Source of the DNA: Strigamia acuminata
Taxonomy: Eukaryota > Arthropoda > Chilopoda > Geophilomorpha > Linotaeniidae
Direction of reading: 5' to 3'
Assembly: GCA_949358305.1 (NCBI GenBank)
Contig: OX442314.1
Span: 28,009,118-28,073,117 of the forward strand
Length of the DNA stretch: 64,000 bases
Shown: in pieces, positions 19,201 to 31,277 of the stretch
How the letters are laid out: each line of letters opens with the position of its first letter
Position numbering within the stretch: position 1 is the first letter of the stretch
Position numbers and translations under genes: made by a program
The notes under the pieces: model-generated
Told to the model about the DNA's origin: nothing
Seen by the model: only the letters and a program-made list of their open reading frames with translations
Databases searched by the model: none

Positions 19201-22200
19201 GTATGGAGACAAAATAAAGTTTACTTACTGATACATTCTCATCACAATACTGTACGAGTAAATAGTCTAAAAATATGCACAAAATGTTTATCTTGTTATG
19301 AATTAACACAATAATGCTTACACTGTAAACTCAGTCAACAATTTGTCAAATTCGTCCTGATCACATGGATCCAGTAATATGTTAGAACAAAAAAAAAACC
19401 TGTGATAACGATAAATAATTCTACAAATACTTTCAACTAAAAATATATTATTTTAATTTCTAACAAGATTATAACATTCAGTATATTTGATCTTCATACT
19501 TTTATTAAAAATAAAATCACTGCCACTTTATTTTCATTTTATGTCATAGAATTCAAGCTTAGTTGCATTGGAATACCGATTTGATCAACACATTTTCTTA
19601 AAAACAAACTTAGCCATTAATTGTTTTGAACAAATAAACTGTCAATTTGAAATAATTTCGCAGACAACATTATTGTTGCAAAAAGAAAATTTCACTGTAG
19701 CAAAGGTGAATTGATCATGTTATAATCTAGTACAGTCGGACCCGAGAAATTTGTAATAAAAGTTCGTTATAACAAATATCACTGACCGAAAAAGAATTCA
19801 GTTTAATTATGAAAAACATTATTTACTCGTGCACATAGTGATTTTCTTTTAAAAGTATTTTTTTTTTAATTTAAAATTTAATTAAAATATTTATAATTTT
19901 TAAAAAGCTTTTCCATTTGTCTTAAACAGAAATTACATTCCCCCTAACAGTCATTTTCAAATGGAAAATTTCACCAATACAAAATATTTTCCTCTCATTT
20001 TCTATACAAGGACATCAGTTGTGAGTCATGTGATCAATTCTCAAAATTCGTTATAACGGGCTTGTTGGTATTAGTGTTCCCAAAAACTGGATTGTAAATA
20101 ACGAATAATTCGTAATACAGTGTAGGCTGCGTAGCCCGGACATAGCACTGTCCGGACAGCTGTGTGGTCCGGACAGTTTGGAGGGCCTGATTTGGTCCCG
20201 CCCAATACCCAGCAATATTAAATCTCCTCTCCCATCCGGACATTCCCTAGATCGGACAAGTTTCTGGGTCCCGTCCTATGTCCGGGCTACGCAGCCTACA
20301 CTGTATTAAAATTTGTTTTATCAAATTTTTTAATATGGTCTTCTATGCTGATCAAGTAATTTTTAACTATTTGTTATATCAAAACTTCGTTAAAAACACG
20401 GTTCGTTATTAACGAGGTTCGACTGTATTGCAAATACCGGTACTGCATTACCATTCTTCAATTCTTGTACATTTTTCTACTGCGTAGGAAGAAGACAAAA
20501 TGAAAATCAAATTCGGTTTAATTTACTATGAACTCCTAGACGATATTCTGAATAAAATGAGTAACTTTTGGTAAACAAAGTTCATTCTAAACCATTTTTC
20601 ACTAAACTGACCAAACTTTAATATTTTTGTAGCTCAATAGTCATTTTTATACACGAGGACGATGGAAATGAAATAAGAAATCTAAAAAACAAAGTACCGG
20701 TACATCAAATTTAATTATAAATAAAACAATTATGATATATTCTATAACGGAGCATTATCTCTATTATTTATTAGACATTTGATGTCGACGCAATCGGGTT
20801 TTTAATCACTCCTGAACGTACGCTCAGTTTTGACTTCGTAGTCGTTCCGGTCAAATCAACCACACTTGGATTAGTCATGCGACAAGAAAGCAACATCAGA
20901 GATTATTTGTGGATGACATTTTTCAAACCATTTCCCCTGACTGTATGGTTATGTATTTTAGTTACATGCGTGTTCATTGAACTCTCTCTGGCTTTGATAA
21001 GCAAATATTACAAAGACCCAGCTTCATCTTCAGGTAATAACGCTTTAATAGAATTGTTAATCAATTCTCAGCTCATTTTTTATAATTCCTCAAAGCTTAT
21101 ACAATTACTGGAACGAGAAACTTCTTTCTTTTGCTAATTATGGCAAGCTACAGTGTGGTATTGTACGCATCACTCACTGTTACAACATCACGGCCTCAAT
21201 ACAACAACATACAAGACGTATTATTGGAAGACAAAATAAACTTGTACGCGTTTGGAAGTTATGGTGCTTACACGATCATTAAGGTAATGCATGAAATTAA
21301 ATGAGATGACAAGTTCTTGTTAGTAATTAAAACATGGTAATATAACATTGTGAGAAGTAATCGGGTCACTTCATCGAATTCCGTTTCACCTAACTTGACC
21401 TGACCTAACCTAACCACATACCCACATGAATAACATCCCCGATGACAGCCAAAAAATTCGACGAAACGAACCTACCGAAAAGTAGATCAAGGAGTGAAAG
21501 GTAGAAATAAAGATCTGACTGTCAACAGATAAGAAAGAATGAAATCAGAAAATAATATAAGAAAATAGGATGGAATAGTTCAATTCAAATCAAAATGAAA
21601 AAGAGGGTGAGTAGCCTGCCCGTGACAGATTTCTGCACAAAAAGTAAATTTTTATAAGAATTATAAAAATATTGTCTACAGCTACGCAATATTTGTAGAA
21701 ACGGTCATCTTTGTCAGGGCACTAGAAATAAAGGTCCGTCTGGTTTTGAACCAACCTTCTAATGAATTTTTATTTCGTTGGCAGAATGCAAAAACAGATC
21801 TTACACGGGATATTTGGCACAAGATGGAAAAAAACACCAGAAAAGGAAACATTTCGATGAAAGAAGCTCCTCAACTGCTTTTACATGATTACAATGCCAT
21901 CATTCATACGTACGATGTTCTGAAACATCTATACGGATCAAACTGCACGTTCAGTTTGATAAAAATCCCGATCACCACGGCTGCTTACTACATGTTTAAG
22001 AAAAAATCAAAATATGTAGACTTATTTAATCAGAAGTAAGTATTGGCACGAGCAAATTTACAACGATTTTAAACTTAAACTTCCGTAATTCATTTCAGTA
22101 TTTTGAAGTTAAAAGAAAGAGGAATCATAAAGAAACTTACCGATAAGTACAAAACGACAACCATCTGCGAAACAACAAATTATGACCAAAAACCCATTTC

Positions 22201-22330
22201 TATTAATCACACAATCACAGCATTCCTTATTGTCATTGGAGGAGTTTTCGGGTCCGTCATGGCATTAGTCGTTGAATTAATTTTTAGGTCCAAATTTCAA
22301 CGTGGCGGCTGTGTAAACAAAATCACATAA
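16242..22330 (+). CDS. IR-1: divergent ionotropic receptor, complete 11-exon gene
   Basis: Exons: 16242-16317, 16415-16522, 16582-16724, 19081-19251, 19550-19705, 20488-20570, 20633-20693, 20775-21033, 21096-21283, 21785-22035, 22099-22330. They sum to 1728 nt (575 residues plus stop), phases agree at every junction, there are no internal stops, and all introns are GT-AG. The protein starts with a signal peptide (MNTLRIFFFYLLSGCI). A divergent N-terminal region follows, then lobe S1, M1 (about 319-341, after the FFKPFPLTVW motif typical of IRs), the pore loop and M3 (about 354-382, SYSVVLYASLTV), lobe S2, and M4 (about 536-561). Such receptors are ligand-gated cation channels of chemosensory neurons; the ligand is unknown. 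Exons 1 and 2 were fixed by homology among copies; the small exons 6 and 7 are the least certain. Confidence 0.85.
17035..17236. repeat. GATTCGG minisatellite, first block
   Basis: Degenerate tandem units built on GGGATTCGGAAAGATTC. Translations of it give meaningless periodic peptides in several frames. Confidence 0.8.
17576..17690. repeat. GATTCGG minisatellite, second block
   Basis: The same motif in the same orientation as the first block, about 340 bp downstream and inside the same element. Confidence 0.8.
18390..18510. repeat. Short tandem repeat, AAATCTTGG-type units
   Basis: About ten degenerate 11-mer units (AAATCTTGGAA and variants) inside the foldback element; weaker relatives occur at 18650, 25560 and 30830 in its other copies. 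Confidence 0.65.
19733..20425. mobile_element. Pogo-like non-autonomous element in IR-1 intron 5
   Basis: The ends CAGTCGGACCCGAG and its near complement (CGAGGTTCGACTG), flanked by TA, resemble pogo/Tigger termini with TATAACG-type subterminal sequence. No transposase frame is present. The homologous insertion is found in IR-C (51554-51981) but not in IR-B. Confidence 0.7.
20118..20303. mobile_element. MITE, 186 bp, TA target site
   Basis: CAGTGTAGGCTGCGTAGCCC at the left end and its exact complement at the right end are flanked by TA on both sides. It sits inside the pogo-like element. The corresponding place in IR-C is an empty site (…TTCGTAATATTAAAAT…). Confidence 0.9.
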
Positions 22331-23760
22331 TAAGCATTGTAATACACAACAAGGTCCGGCATTGAAAAAACCTTTACAACATGAAAATTGACGGTTCCAA
22401 ACCATCACATATTTACCGATTTACCATTGACTCGCACTCTATATGTTAATAGAGTAATATTGTTCTGCTGTCCAAAACGAATAAAATTGAGACACAAACC
22501 AATTTACTTACGAATTACGATTCTCCTTTGCTTCTCATCCAAACGGCCAAAATCGTGGTGTCTTTGATATATTTCTCTCTCGCACGTTCACGTTTCCCGC
22601 TTGGAAATAAATTTAATTAAATGCGACTGTATTTCTTTAATTTAAATATCGTGATTTAATATTCTTGAATTAAAATGGGAATTTACCAAAATGTTACCGG
22701 ACTGTGTTGTTTTTTGTCAGGACGATAAACCACCGATCATATTTCTTCTTCGCTATTTTACGGCGAGCGCTGTGATTTTTTAATTTGTGCCGAACGGTTG
22801 ATTTGGTTGACTCAATTATATTGATGGTTTGATTTTGTTCCAGCTGCAGCATGTTTGAGGTCCGTCAAAGAGTTTTTTAATCTTGAAAAATTAAACGAAA
22901 TGAAATACAACCACGTACAAATTACTTCCGGCTGATCCAAGGCCGCCATTTTCAAACGAGTACTGTGCTGCGGCTAGAAACCTTGAGACTTACGTATGGA
23001 CACCTTTGACGATTGTAGCGCCAGCTATGGATCTTGAGCTTACTGAATATTTGAATATTTATTTTATTTTCTTGCTTGCCAAGTGCAAAAATAAATTACA
23101 GTCTAAGAAAATTTGCATAAATCAACATTAATAGTTGCTAAACAAACATTTGTAATGAGAAAAAGCCAAAATAAAATGCAAAATTAACAATAAAAACAGC
23201 ACTATAGTAAAATGTAGTGTAGCATTTTTTTTAAAAAAAAAACCCTAAATAAAGCAAGAATACTTTCCTACACTCATTCAAATTAAAAATAACAGATTAA
23301 ACAACTACCCCAAAAATTATAGAATTGCTGCATCTACCTACATCAGCACATCTAATTCCATATCAATTGAACTACTACCCCACCTTCATTAAAATCACGG
23401 ATGTTATTAGAATTACAGCCAAAAAATCAAGATTAGTTAGAAATTTTAGGAACAATGAAATAAAATGCATAAAATGAAGAAATAACAATACAGTAGTAAC
23501 TTATTCCAAGATTTTCTAGCACATATTAAAAAACTGAAGTTTCGGAACAAATTGTTTTCCAAACTAATCAGTTTCCAAGTGGATACTTGTGTGATAGCGT
23601 GGAAATTGTGTGGTTCAGACATCCAGACATCCTGACAAGACCGGTTTGTTGGAACCAGACCTACACACAGCATGTTAAATTCCCTCTCCCATCCTGTCCT
23701 GACAGCTTGTTACTCTGAACATATCCGATATCTGCACAGAAAGTGGTCAATTCGCTTCGC

Positions 23761-23887
23761 CGCATTTGTGCGATCGAATGCGGCGGGTGTTTGGCCGCAT
23801 TCGATCGCGTAAATGCGGCAGGTGTTTGGCTGCATTTACGCAATCGAATGCGGCCAAACACCCGCTGCATTCAATCGCACAAATGCG
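23761..23887. repeat. Long palindrome with 56-bp arms
   Basis: The left arm 23761-23816 and right arm 23832-23887 are complementary at all but a few positions around a 15-bp spacer. Each arm itself contains internal copies of GCATTCGATCGC/GCGATCGAATGC, so alternative cruciforms are possible. Confidence 0.9.
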
Positions 23888-24600
23888 TGCGATGTTTGGT
23901 CGATTCTCAGGTCTTAAATAAATAAATAATAATTTAAATATATAATCAGAAACTTGATTATAGAATCGTTTTTTTATTGTAAAGTGTCGTTTTAGCTGCA
24001 TAGTGTAGCACAACACCAACACCCATTCCAAACCGCTAAGGTTTTTACTGCCAATCTATCACCGCCAAAATATAATACACTAAATCCTAAAACCGTCAAT
24101 TTTTTTTTTGTTATTTGCTGCTCTTTTCTATTTTTTTTGGTAATTTTTGATAATTTTCTGTTATTTTCGGTAATTTTTTTATGTTATTTGGTGTTACTTT
24201 TGATTATTTTGGTTATTTTCGGCTATTTTTATTTTTTTTTAATTTTTTTTAAATTTTTAGTTGCTGGTATTTTTTATTATTTGTTGTAATTTTTTGTTAT
24301 TTGCTGTGATTTTCTATTTTTTCTGATAATTTTCACTAAAAAACATGCTGAAATCGAGAATAGGTGCTGGAATTCTCGTGCTTGTTTGTCGTCGTAAAAA
24401 TAATGCCACCTAGTGGCGGTATCTATAAACTTTTGAAAATCGTAATGGCGGAACAATTACTGCTCGTTCGAATTTCAACAGTGGTTTTAAACAATATCAC
24501 GTAAATTATTCATTCAAAATGGGTACATAACCTTTTTTAAGGTTATTTCAAAGCTATGAGAGGAATTTTTTATTTTCTTCCCATGACCTTTAAGAACTAC

Positions 24601-24739
24601 ATACAAAAACTAAAGAAGGAATCAATTCTGCTTAGAAATTAGAAATTAATCTAACACATAAATTTTTAATGAATTGAATTAAGAAATAAATACAAAAACT
24701 AAAGAAGGAATCAATTCTGCTTAGAAATTAGAAATTAAT
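24601..24739. repeat. 50-bp direct repeat
   Basis: 24601-24650 and 24690-24739 are identical (both begin ATACAAAAACTAAAGAAGG), separated by 39 bp. Confidence 0.9.
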
Positions 24740-25216
24740 TTAACAATTTTTTATTAAATTTGATTAAACTCAACGCTGTGATGTAATAATGGAGAAATCA
24801 ATGTTTATCAATTATACGAGTTTGCTTGAAATAAACTAGAAATTATAGCTTTATGTTCTCGAGTAAGCCGGTTCAGTTCCATTCCTTGTTCTGCGTTTTT
24901 GTCATTTCTGACCACCAAACGTAAGTTCTATGAACAAATTTACAAATTTGTAGATACAGTGTACTCGGTGTAACCCAGACATAGGACCAGTCCCAGAAAT
25001 TTGTCCGGACCAGGGACTGTCTGGTTCATACAGTTGGTCGGACAAATTTAAGATGTCTGGAGGAGGGAGAGCGTATGGAAATGGGCTGCATGCGAGCCGC
25101 TTTTGATGCACTTTGTTCGGCCGAGTTGGTATTGATTTCCTGTGCTATCGATTTAATCGAATTCACGAACCAAATGTGCTTTAGATATAAATTGCAGTCC
25201 AAATACGGTGTAACTA

Positions 25217-26070
25217 CCGGGTGGCCCACATAAAAGCGGCCCGACAATACACGGAGGCTTGCGAAGAGCGACTCAAAAAATGTATACATGCACAAAATTA
25301 AATATAAGATACATAAATCATTAGCTGTGCTCAGGGTTGTTCAATTAACGTTTCTAATGCAGTTTTTTCGGCTCATTCGTTTGGTGTTTAGGTTTTGAAG
25401 ATCCGAGCTTTCGTTCTCAAGATATTTGCGATTTTAATCAATTATTGTCCGAATTCGCCAAGTTTGATTGCACTAGTTATTCCTGAATTTTGTGGTACTT
25501 TTTGAATCTCTTCAATGGTACTTTTATGGATTTCTTCAGATGTACCACTGTGAGATTTTGCTTGATTTTGTAAGATTTTGTGAGATTGTGCTTGATTTTG
25601 TGAGTTTTTGTAAAATTGTGCTTGATTTTGAGAGATTTTGCTACATTTTTTGAGATTTTGCTAAAGTAAAGTCGTTTGGTACCAAAAAAGTGTTACAGGT
25701 GCCGTACCAGTCCCACAAATTGCAGTATTTTTTGATAAGTATTGTGTACCTACACGGGTACTGGTACTGCTGAAGAAATCCACAAAATTACCACAAAATC
25801 TAAAATTCAAGCTGACTAGTGCCATGAAATTTAGAAAATTCGGACAAAAATTGATGAAAAATGCAAATATCTCGAGAACGAAAGCTCGAATCGTTCAAAA
25901 CTAAACACCAAACGAAAGAGAAGAAAAAACTGCACTAGAAACGTTAATTAAACAACACTGCGCAGAGCTAATGATTAATGTATATTTAATTTTGTGAATG
26001 TATACATTTTTTGAGTCACCCTTCGTAAGCCTACGTGCATTGTCGGGCCGCTTTTATGTGGGCCACCCGG
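25217..26070. mobile_element. Foldback element with arms of about 300 bp, TA target site
   Basis: CCGGGTGGCCCACATAAAAG begins the left arm and its complement ends the right arm, flanked by TA on each side. Complementarity continues for about 300 bp, leaving a short centre of GATTTTG repeats. No coding capacity. Other copies lie in intron 3 of IR-1 and of IR-C. Confidence 0.85.
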
Positions 26071-26474
26071 TAGCATGGCGAGCCATGTGGATGTGGGTGT
26101 ATTGGTCATCTAAAAAAGTTAATTAATTCTAGTTCGTTCTTAATCTCAGAGCGTCATGACATATTTCGCACATATTGTATTGAATCGTGAAACATGTAAA
26201 CGGTAATCAAGTTGACTAGACAATAATTTCTAGAGCCAACAACAACCAAAAAATAACAAACCCAATTTCAGGGAGTCATTCAAATCTTGTGGTCATGCTG
26301 TTCTCCTTCTTATATCAAATAAGTACCACTAATCAGTCTAGCATCTTTGTGTGACTAGCGTTAGTTGCAGTTTGATCTTGTCCAGGCTGTTGAAGGACAT
26401 AACACAGTCGACATAGGAAGACAACAGAAACAAAGAACAGTGTAGAATATTTTGGAATTCGCTACACTTACAGG
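26071..26474 (+). other. Upstream region of IR-B
   Basis: This region is partly alignable with the sequence upstream of IR-1 (shared AACGGTAAT…, …CATTCAA…CTTGT…GTCATGCT blocks). No clear TATA box was found. Confidence 0.5.
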
Positions 26475-29400
26475 ATGGATATTCTAAGAATATTTTTCGT
26501 TTACCTATTATCTGGATGCATAAACATTTCGAAAAGCAATCGCTCGAAAGGTATGATTTACTTCACAATTCTGAATTGTTAATAGCAGCAAGTTAAAGTA
26601 GACGTACATTTTCATCTTTTTCAGAAAAATTTTCCTTTTCTGACTGTAATAATCAACTCGGTTTTCAATTATCTAATATTGTACAAATCACAAATTCAAG
26701 ACAAATACTCATCATTTATCAGGATGATTATTGTTGATAAATCACACAACTTAAATCTTTTTTATATTTCTAAAAACATTTTTTAATTCCAGTACCAAAC
26801 TGTTTGTCGAAACTGATCCATTTCAATTGGATTGGAAAAATTCAAATATCAGCACAACGATTCACCAATACATCGCTAGATTTAATTTCTACTCCTGTTC
26901 AAATGATATTGATTTGGATAGAAAATTCTGAGCAGGTAAAGACGATCTAATCATGCTCCTAAATTGACAAGCAATTGGTCAAGAGGCCCTAGAGTTATTC
27001 AGTTATCCACCTGTAAGATATTAAAAGTTAGGCCACCCTGTACAATGGTAGCATTTTTTGTCATTTTAAATTTAAGTATTATAAAGAATAACTACATTTA
27101 AAAATAAATCTGCATTTCAGCTTCGCCATTACACTTGCACGCCAATTAAAAACAAAGTTTTGGTATTTGTCATCAAGGAAGCACGACCATCTGTAAATCT
27201 AAACCATGCGCTAGATTTGCACTTATTTCAGGATCTGATAATATGGAGGCAGAATAAAGTTTACTTACTGATATATTCTCACCAAAATACGGTAGGAGTA
27301 GTTAAAGGACATGCACAGAATTTTTATCTCATTAAGAAATTGCTTGTATTGTAGTTAGCAGGCGGACTGAGGTCTGCTCTCTTTAAAGAGGGCAGACAAA
27401 TTGGGAAATTCGCGTTTGTTATGTGGTTTAATAATTCAGGGTGTTCACAATATCTTTAGACAATTGAAAAAAAAAATTTCATTTTAACATTAGGTGGTAA
27501 CAAAATAATTTATTTTTCATATTAATAAGCTATTATTAAAGTTTTTAATCATGTTATGTTTCTTACTTCTGAGATCAATTAACATATAAAAATAATTAAA
27601 GAGGAAAGTACGCAAAAATGGCTGCTCAACGACGTAGGAATTCACAAAGTTCTCCATAAGAATCTGAGGCAGCCTGCTCGTTCCCCAGCCATAACACCCC
27701 TGGATGACTTCTTGTGTAGGTTATATAGGGTGTCCCAAAAAGAACGCAAGATTTGAATTAGCCGCCATTTGTGCAGTAAACTGTTGGCCACCCTGAAACA
27801 ACAACGATTTGACAGCTGAAAGGTTAGGGTTTTATCTGCCGAAATTGGATTATATTGATGTGGCCAATATGTGGTTTCAACAAGACGTTGCAACATGCCA
27901 TATTACCATGGAAACAATACAATTACTGCATGAGACATCACCGGTTTCGGTCATCAGAATTGGCCCCGTTTTCTTGTACCGTCTTGTTGAAACCCCATAT
28001 TGGCCAAATCAATATAATCCAATTTCAGCAGATAAAACTCTAACCTTTCAACTGTCAAATCGTTGTTGTTTCAGGGTGGCCAACAATTTACTGCACAAAT
28101 GGCGGCTAATTCAAATCTTGCGTTCTTTTTGGGACACCCTATACAAAAGATATTGTGTACTGTACCAAAGAAAGCAAAAAATAATTGCTGTCACTCAGAC
28201 CATCCATGAAGCTGTGTTAAGAAAAATATATGAACTGAAATTGAAAATCGGTCAGATTTGGTCCGGGCAACAAATAGGGACCATATAGAAATTTATTAGC
28301 TATTTGAAATTAAAATTTACTATATACTTTATGTTATGCACAAGTGTCATAATTGTCTAATTTTTTTTTAATTTTAACAAATTTTTCAAATTGTCTAGAG
28401 TCTATGTGAAAACCCTGAATATTAGAACGAAAATAAATGTATTAAAAAAATTAAATTTCTAACAAGATTGTAACATTTGGTATATTTGAACTTCAAACTA
28501 TTAGCCTAGGGAATGGAACCTACACTATTAAAAATAAAATCACTGCTATTTTTTTTATTTTAAAACGTAGAATTCAAGTTTACTTGCATTGGAATACCGA
28601 TTAGACGAGAATATTTTTCTTCAAACATACTTGGCGATAAATTGCGTAAAACAAGTAAAATGTCAATTTGAAATAATTTCCCAGAAAACACTATTTTTGA
28701 AAAAAGAAAATTTTACTGTAGGACAGGTGAATTCAGCATACTCTAATACTCATATAGCAAATTACAGGATTACAATCCTGGAATTGTTACATATTTTTCT
28801 TCTATATAGACAACCTCACATTTAGAAAATAAAAACAAACCCCCATCATTTATCAAAGAACTTCTACAGCACTTTATTAATAAAATAAGCAGTATTTGGT
28901 AAATATTTTTAAAAATTATAAACCACTTTTCATAAAGGTGACCAAAACCTTCATGCATTTCTAGCTCAACCGCCGATTTTTTAGTCAAGAAAATTGTTGA
29001 TGTACCAATACATCTGAAAAAAAAAGTACATAGACGTTTAATTAATTATTAATAATTAACAGTTACAACATTTATTGGTTCATCATCTCTATTATTTTAT
29101 TAGGACTTTGATATCTTTAGAATTGGATTTATAATCACTCCAAAACTTGTGCACAACTTTGACTTTGTAGTTATGCCTATTAGAAAAAGCACATTTGGAT
29201 TAATCATGCGAGAAGACAGCAATATCAAAGACTACTTATGGATGACATTTTTCAACCCATTTCCCCCGGTTGTTTGGTCGTGTATTTTAGTTATATATGT
29301 CATCATTGAACTATCTTTGGCTTTGATGACCAACTACTACAAAAAGCCAGCCTCAACTTCAGGTAAAAACATTTCAATAAAAATGTTAATTACATCAAGT

Positions 29401-29607
29401 TTTTTTTTATAATTCCTCAAAGTTTGTACAATTATTGGAGCGAAATACTTCTTTCTTCTGCTAATTATGTCAAGCTACAGCGCAGTATTATACGGATCAC
29501 TCACAGTTACATCACACTTTGGATACAATAATATTCAAGACATATTGTTGGAAGACAAAATAAACTTATACGCATACAGAGAGTATGCCCCTTACTATCG
29601 CTTTAAG
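26475..29607 (+). CDS. IR-B: ionotropic receptor gene lacking its last two exons
   Basis: Exons: 26475-26550, 26625-26732, 26793-26935, 27121-27291, 28571-28726, 28810-28898, 28965-29025, 29104-29362, 29423-29607. Lengths and phases match IR-1 (exon 6 is 6 nt longer and exon 9 is 3 nt shorter), with no stops. It encodes a signal peptide (MDILRIFFVYLLSGCI), the S1 lobe, M1 and M3 (LLLIMSSYSAVLYGSLTV). The exons for S2 and M4 are absent: 185 bp after exon 9 the sequence is already exon 2 of the next copy. As it stands the product would be a truncated, probably non-conducting receptor. A short foldback transposon sits in intron 4. It is more diverged from IR-1 than IR-C is. Confidence 0.75.
27728..28139. 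mobile_element. Foldback mariner-like remnant, 160-bp arms
   Basis: GGGTGTCCCAAAAAGAACGC and its complement are the ends, flanked by TATA. Arms 27728-27887 and 27980-28139 are complementary throughout. The + strand reads a DDE transposase piece (MWFQQDVATCHITMETIQLL), and because the arms repeat it inverted, part of that coding sequence occurs on both strands. The typical family motif is WFQQDGATCHTA. No intact transposase. Confidence 0.8.
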
Positions 29608-30467
29608 GTAATGAGAAATAAATGGCAGAGCACCGCTTATTAACTAAAACACTAAATTTAATTTTAAAAAATATACAATATATATTTTGGGTTTTTATTT
29701 TCGTTCGTTAAATTCTCTGTCTCGTTAAATGTTTCACCGTTTAAGCAAATTAAATGCATTTAACCTACATTTGTCAATTGTCAATTCTACAGCACGAGAA
29801 AACACTTTATCACATAATTTATCCTTTTCTGACTGTAATGATGATCAACTCCATTTTCATCAACTATCTAATATTGTGGAAATCACAAATACAAGACAAA
29901 TACTCATCATTTATCAGGATGATTATTGTTGCTAAATCACACATTTAACTCTTTCTTATATTTCTAAAAACATTTTTTAATTCCAGTACCAAACTGTTTG
30001 TTGAAACTGATCCATTTGAATTGGATTGGAAAAATTCAAATATCAGCACAACGATTCACCAATACATCGCTAGATTTAATTTATACTCCTGTACAAATGA
30101 TATTGATTTGGCTAAAAAATTCTGAGCAGGTAAAGACGATCTAATCATGCTCCTAGATTGACAAGCAATTGGTCAAGAGGCCCAAGAGTTATTCAGTTAT
30201 CCACCTGTTAGATATTAAAAGTAATGCCAGCCTGTAGACTCAACGCCTGTTGTTCTAATCGTTTTTTTACTGTTTCTGGTGTGGTTTTTCCGCTGTTTTG
30301 TTTGGTGTTTAGTTTTTGACGAGATATTTGCACTTTTCATCAATTTTTGTCTCAATTCAGCAAGTTTGATTGTACTAGTCATTCCTAAATTTAAGATTTT
30401 GAAGTACTTTTGTGGATTTCTTCAGGGGTACCGGTGCTGGTACAAGTACAGTGTACTTTTCAAAAAT

Positions 30468-30769
30468 GAAGTGGCTACGCTCATGACCGACGTGAATGTA
30501 TTATTTTCATGACGCGCTGTGATTGGTTGAGAGATGTACATTGATGAAAATCCTCATTTTGTCGACTTTGCTAAAAACGGATAAGGTTAGGTCTGGGGGG
30601 GATCAAGGAGGTCTACGACCCCCCTTGTAAGAAAAAAAGCTAAAACCTCGAGAACATTGAATTTGAGAAAACTTACGTCGAGGAAACAAATTGACATCAA
30701 TGGGTCCCAGCCAATCACAGCGCGTCATGAAAATAATACGTTCACGTCGGACGTGAATGTAGCCACTGC
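30468..30769. mobile_element. MULE-like MITE, 302 bp
   Basis: GAAGTGGCTAC at the left and GTAGCCACTGC at the right begin inverted repeats that extend about 55 bp (…TTTTCATGACGCGCTGTGAT…). The flanks show an imperfect duplication of about 10 bp around TTTCAAAAA, which is single in the related element of IR-1 (18281). No coding capacity. Confidence 0.75.
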
Positions 30770-31277
30770 CTTTCAAAAAATACCGTGGTAGTAACACTGT
30801 ATCTGTATTCCATTTTTGGCAAAAAATCTAGCAAAATCTCGCAAAATCTTGAAAAATCCGGCGCGATCTCATACTCGTACATCTGAAGATATCCACAAAA
30901 GTACTGCTGAATTATCATAAAATCTAAAATTTAGGAATAACTAGTACAATCAAACTTGGCGAATTAGGAAAGCTTGGATCGTCAAAAACCAAACACAAAC
31001 AAACGGAAGAGAGGAAATTACTCCACCAGAAATGTTAATGAACAACTCCAACTTCCCACAACTAATCAGTAATAAAGGGTGTCCCAAAATTAACGCAAGA
31101 TTTGAATTAAATAGAAAACACAGTTTTTAGTCTTTAGATTGTTATTTTTTTTTATTGAATCGTAAAGTACATGGGATAGGGTTATTTATGGAATAACACA
31201 TCGGGCAAATGGCCTCCACGGCTTTGCTGGCAATTCTGATCACTGAAACGAGAGAGTACACGACCAGGAAAATGTCT

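Larger units (their letters stand above)
22331..25216. other. Intergenic region between IR-1 and IR-B, first part
   Basis: The first 400 bp match the flank of IR-D. The rest is AT-rich with no convincing gene, including a T-rich low-complexity block (about 24095-24330), a palindrome at 23761-23887 and a 50-bp direct repeat. Degenerate TIR-like pieces (about 24960-25030, with TACAGTGTA…) suggest eroded MITEs. Confidence 0.6.

Noticed and set aside
19733-20425. Separate exon inside IR-1 intron 5
   Set aside because: The open stretches there belong to the pogo-like element and MITE and are absent from IR-B.
22331-26474. Minus-strand ORFs of 60-94 codons between IR-1 and IR-B
   Set aside because: They fall on the palindrome, MITE remnants and the foldback element, with no coding signature.
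27642-28288. Mirror-image ORFs on both strands (84 and 159 codons)
   Set aside because: They arise because the foldback arms repeat the same coding fragment in both directions.
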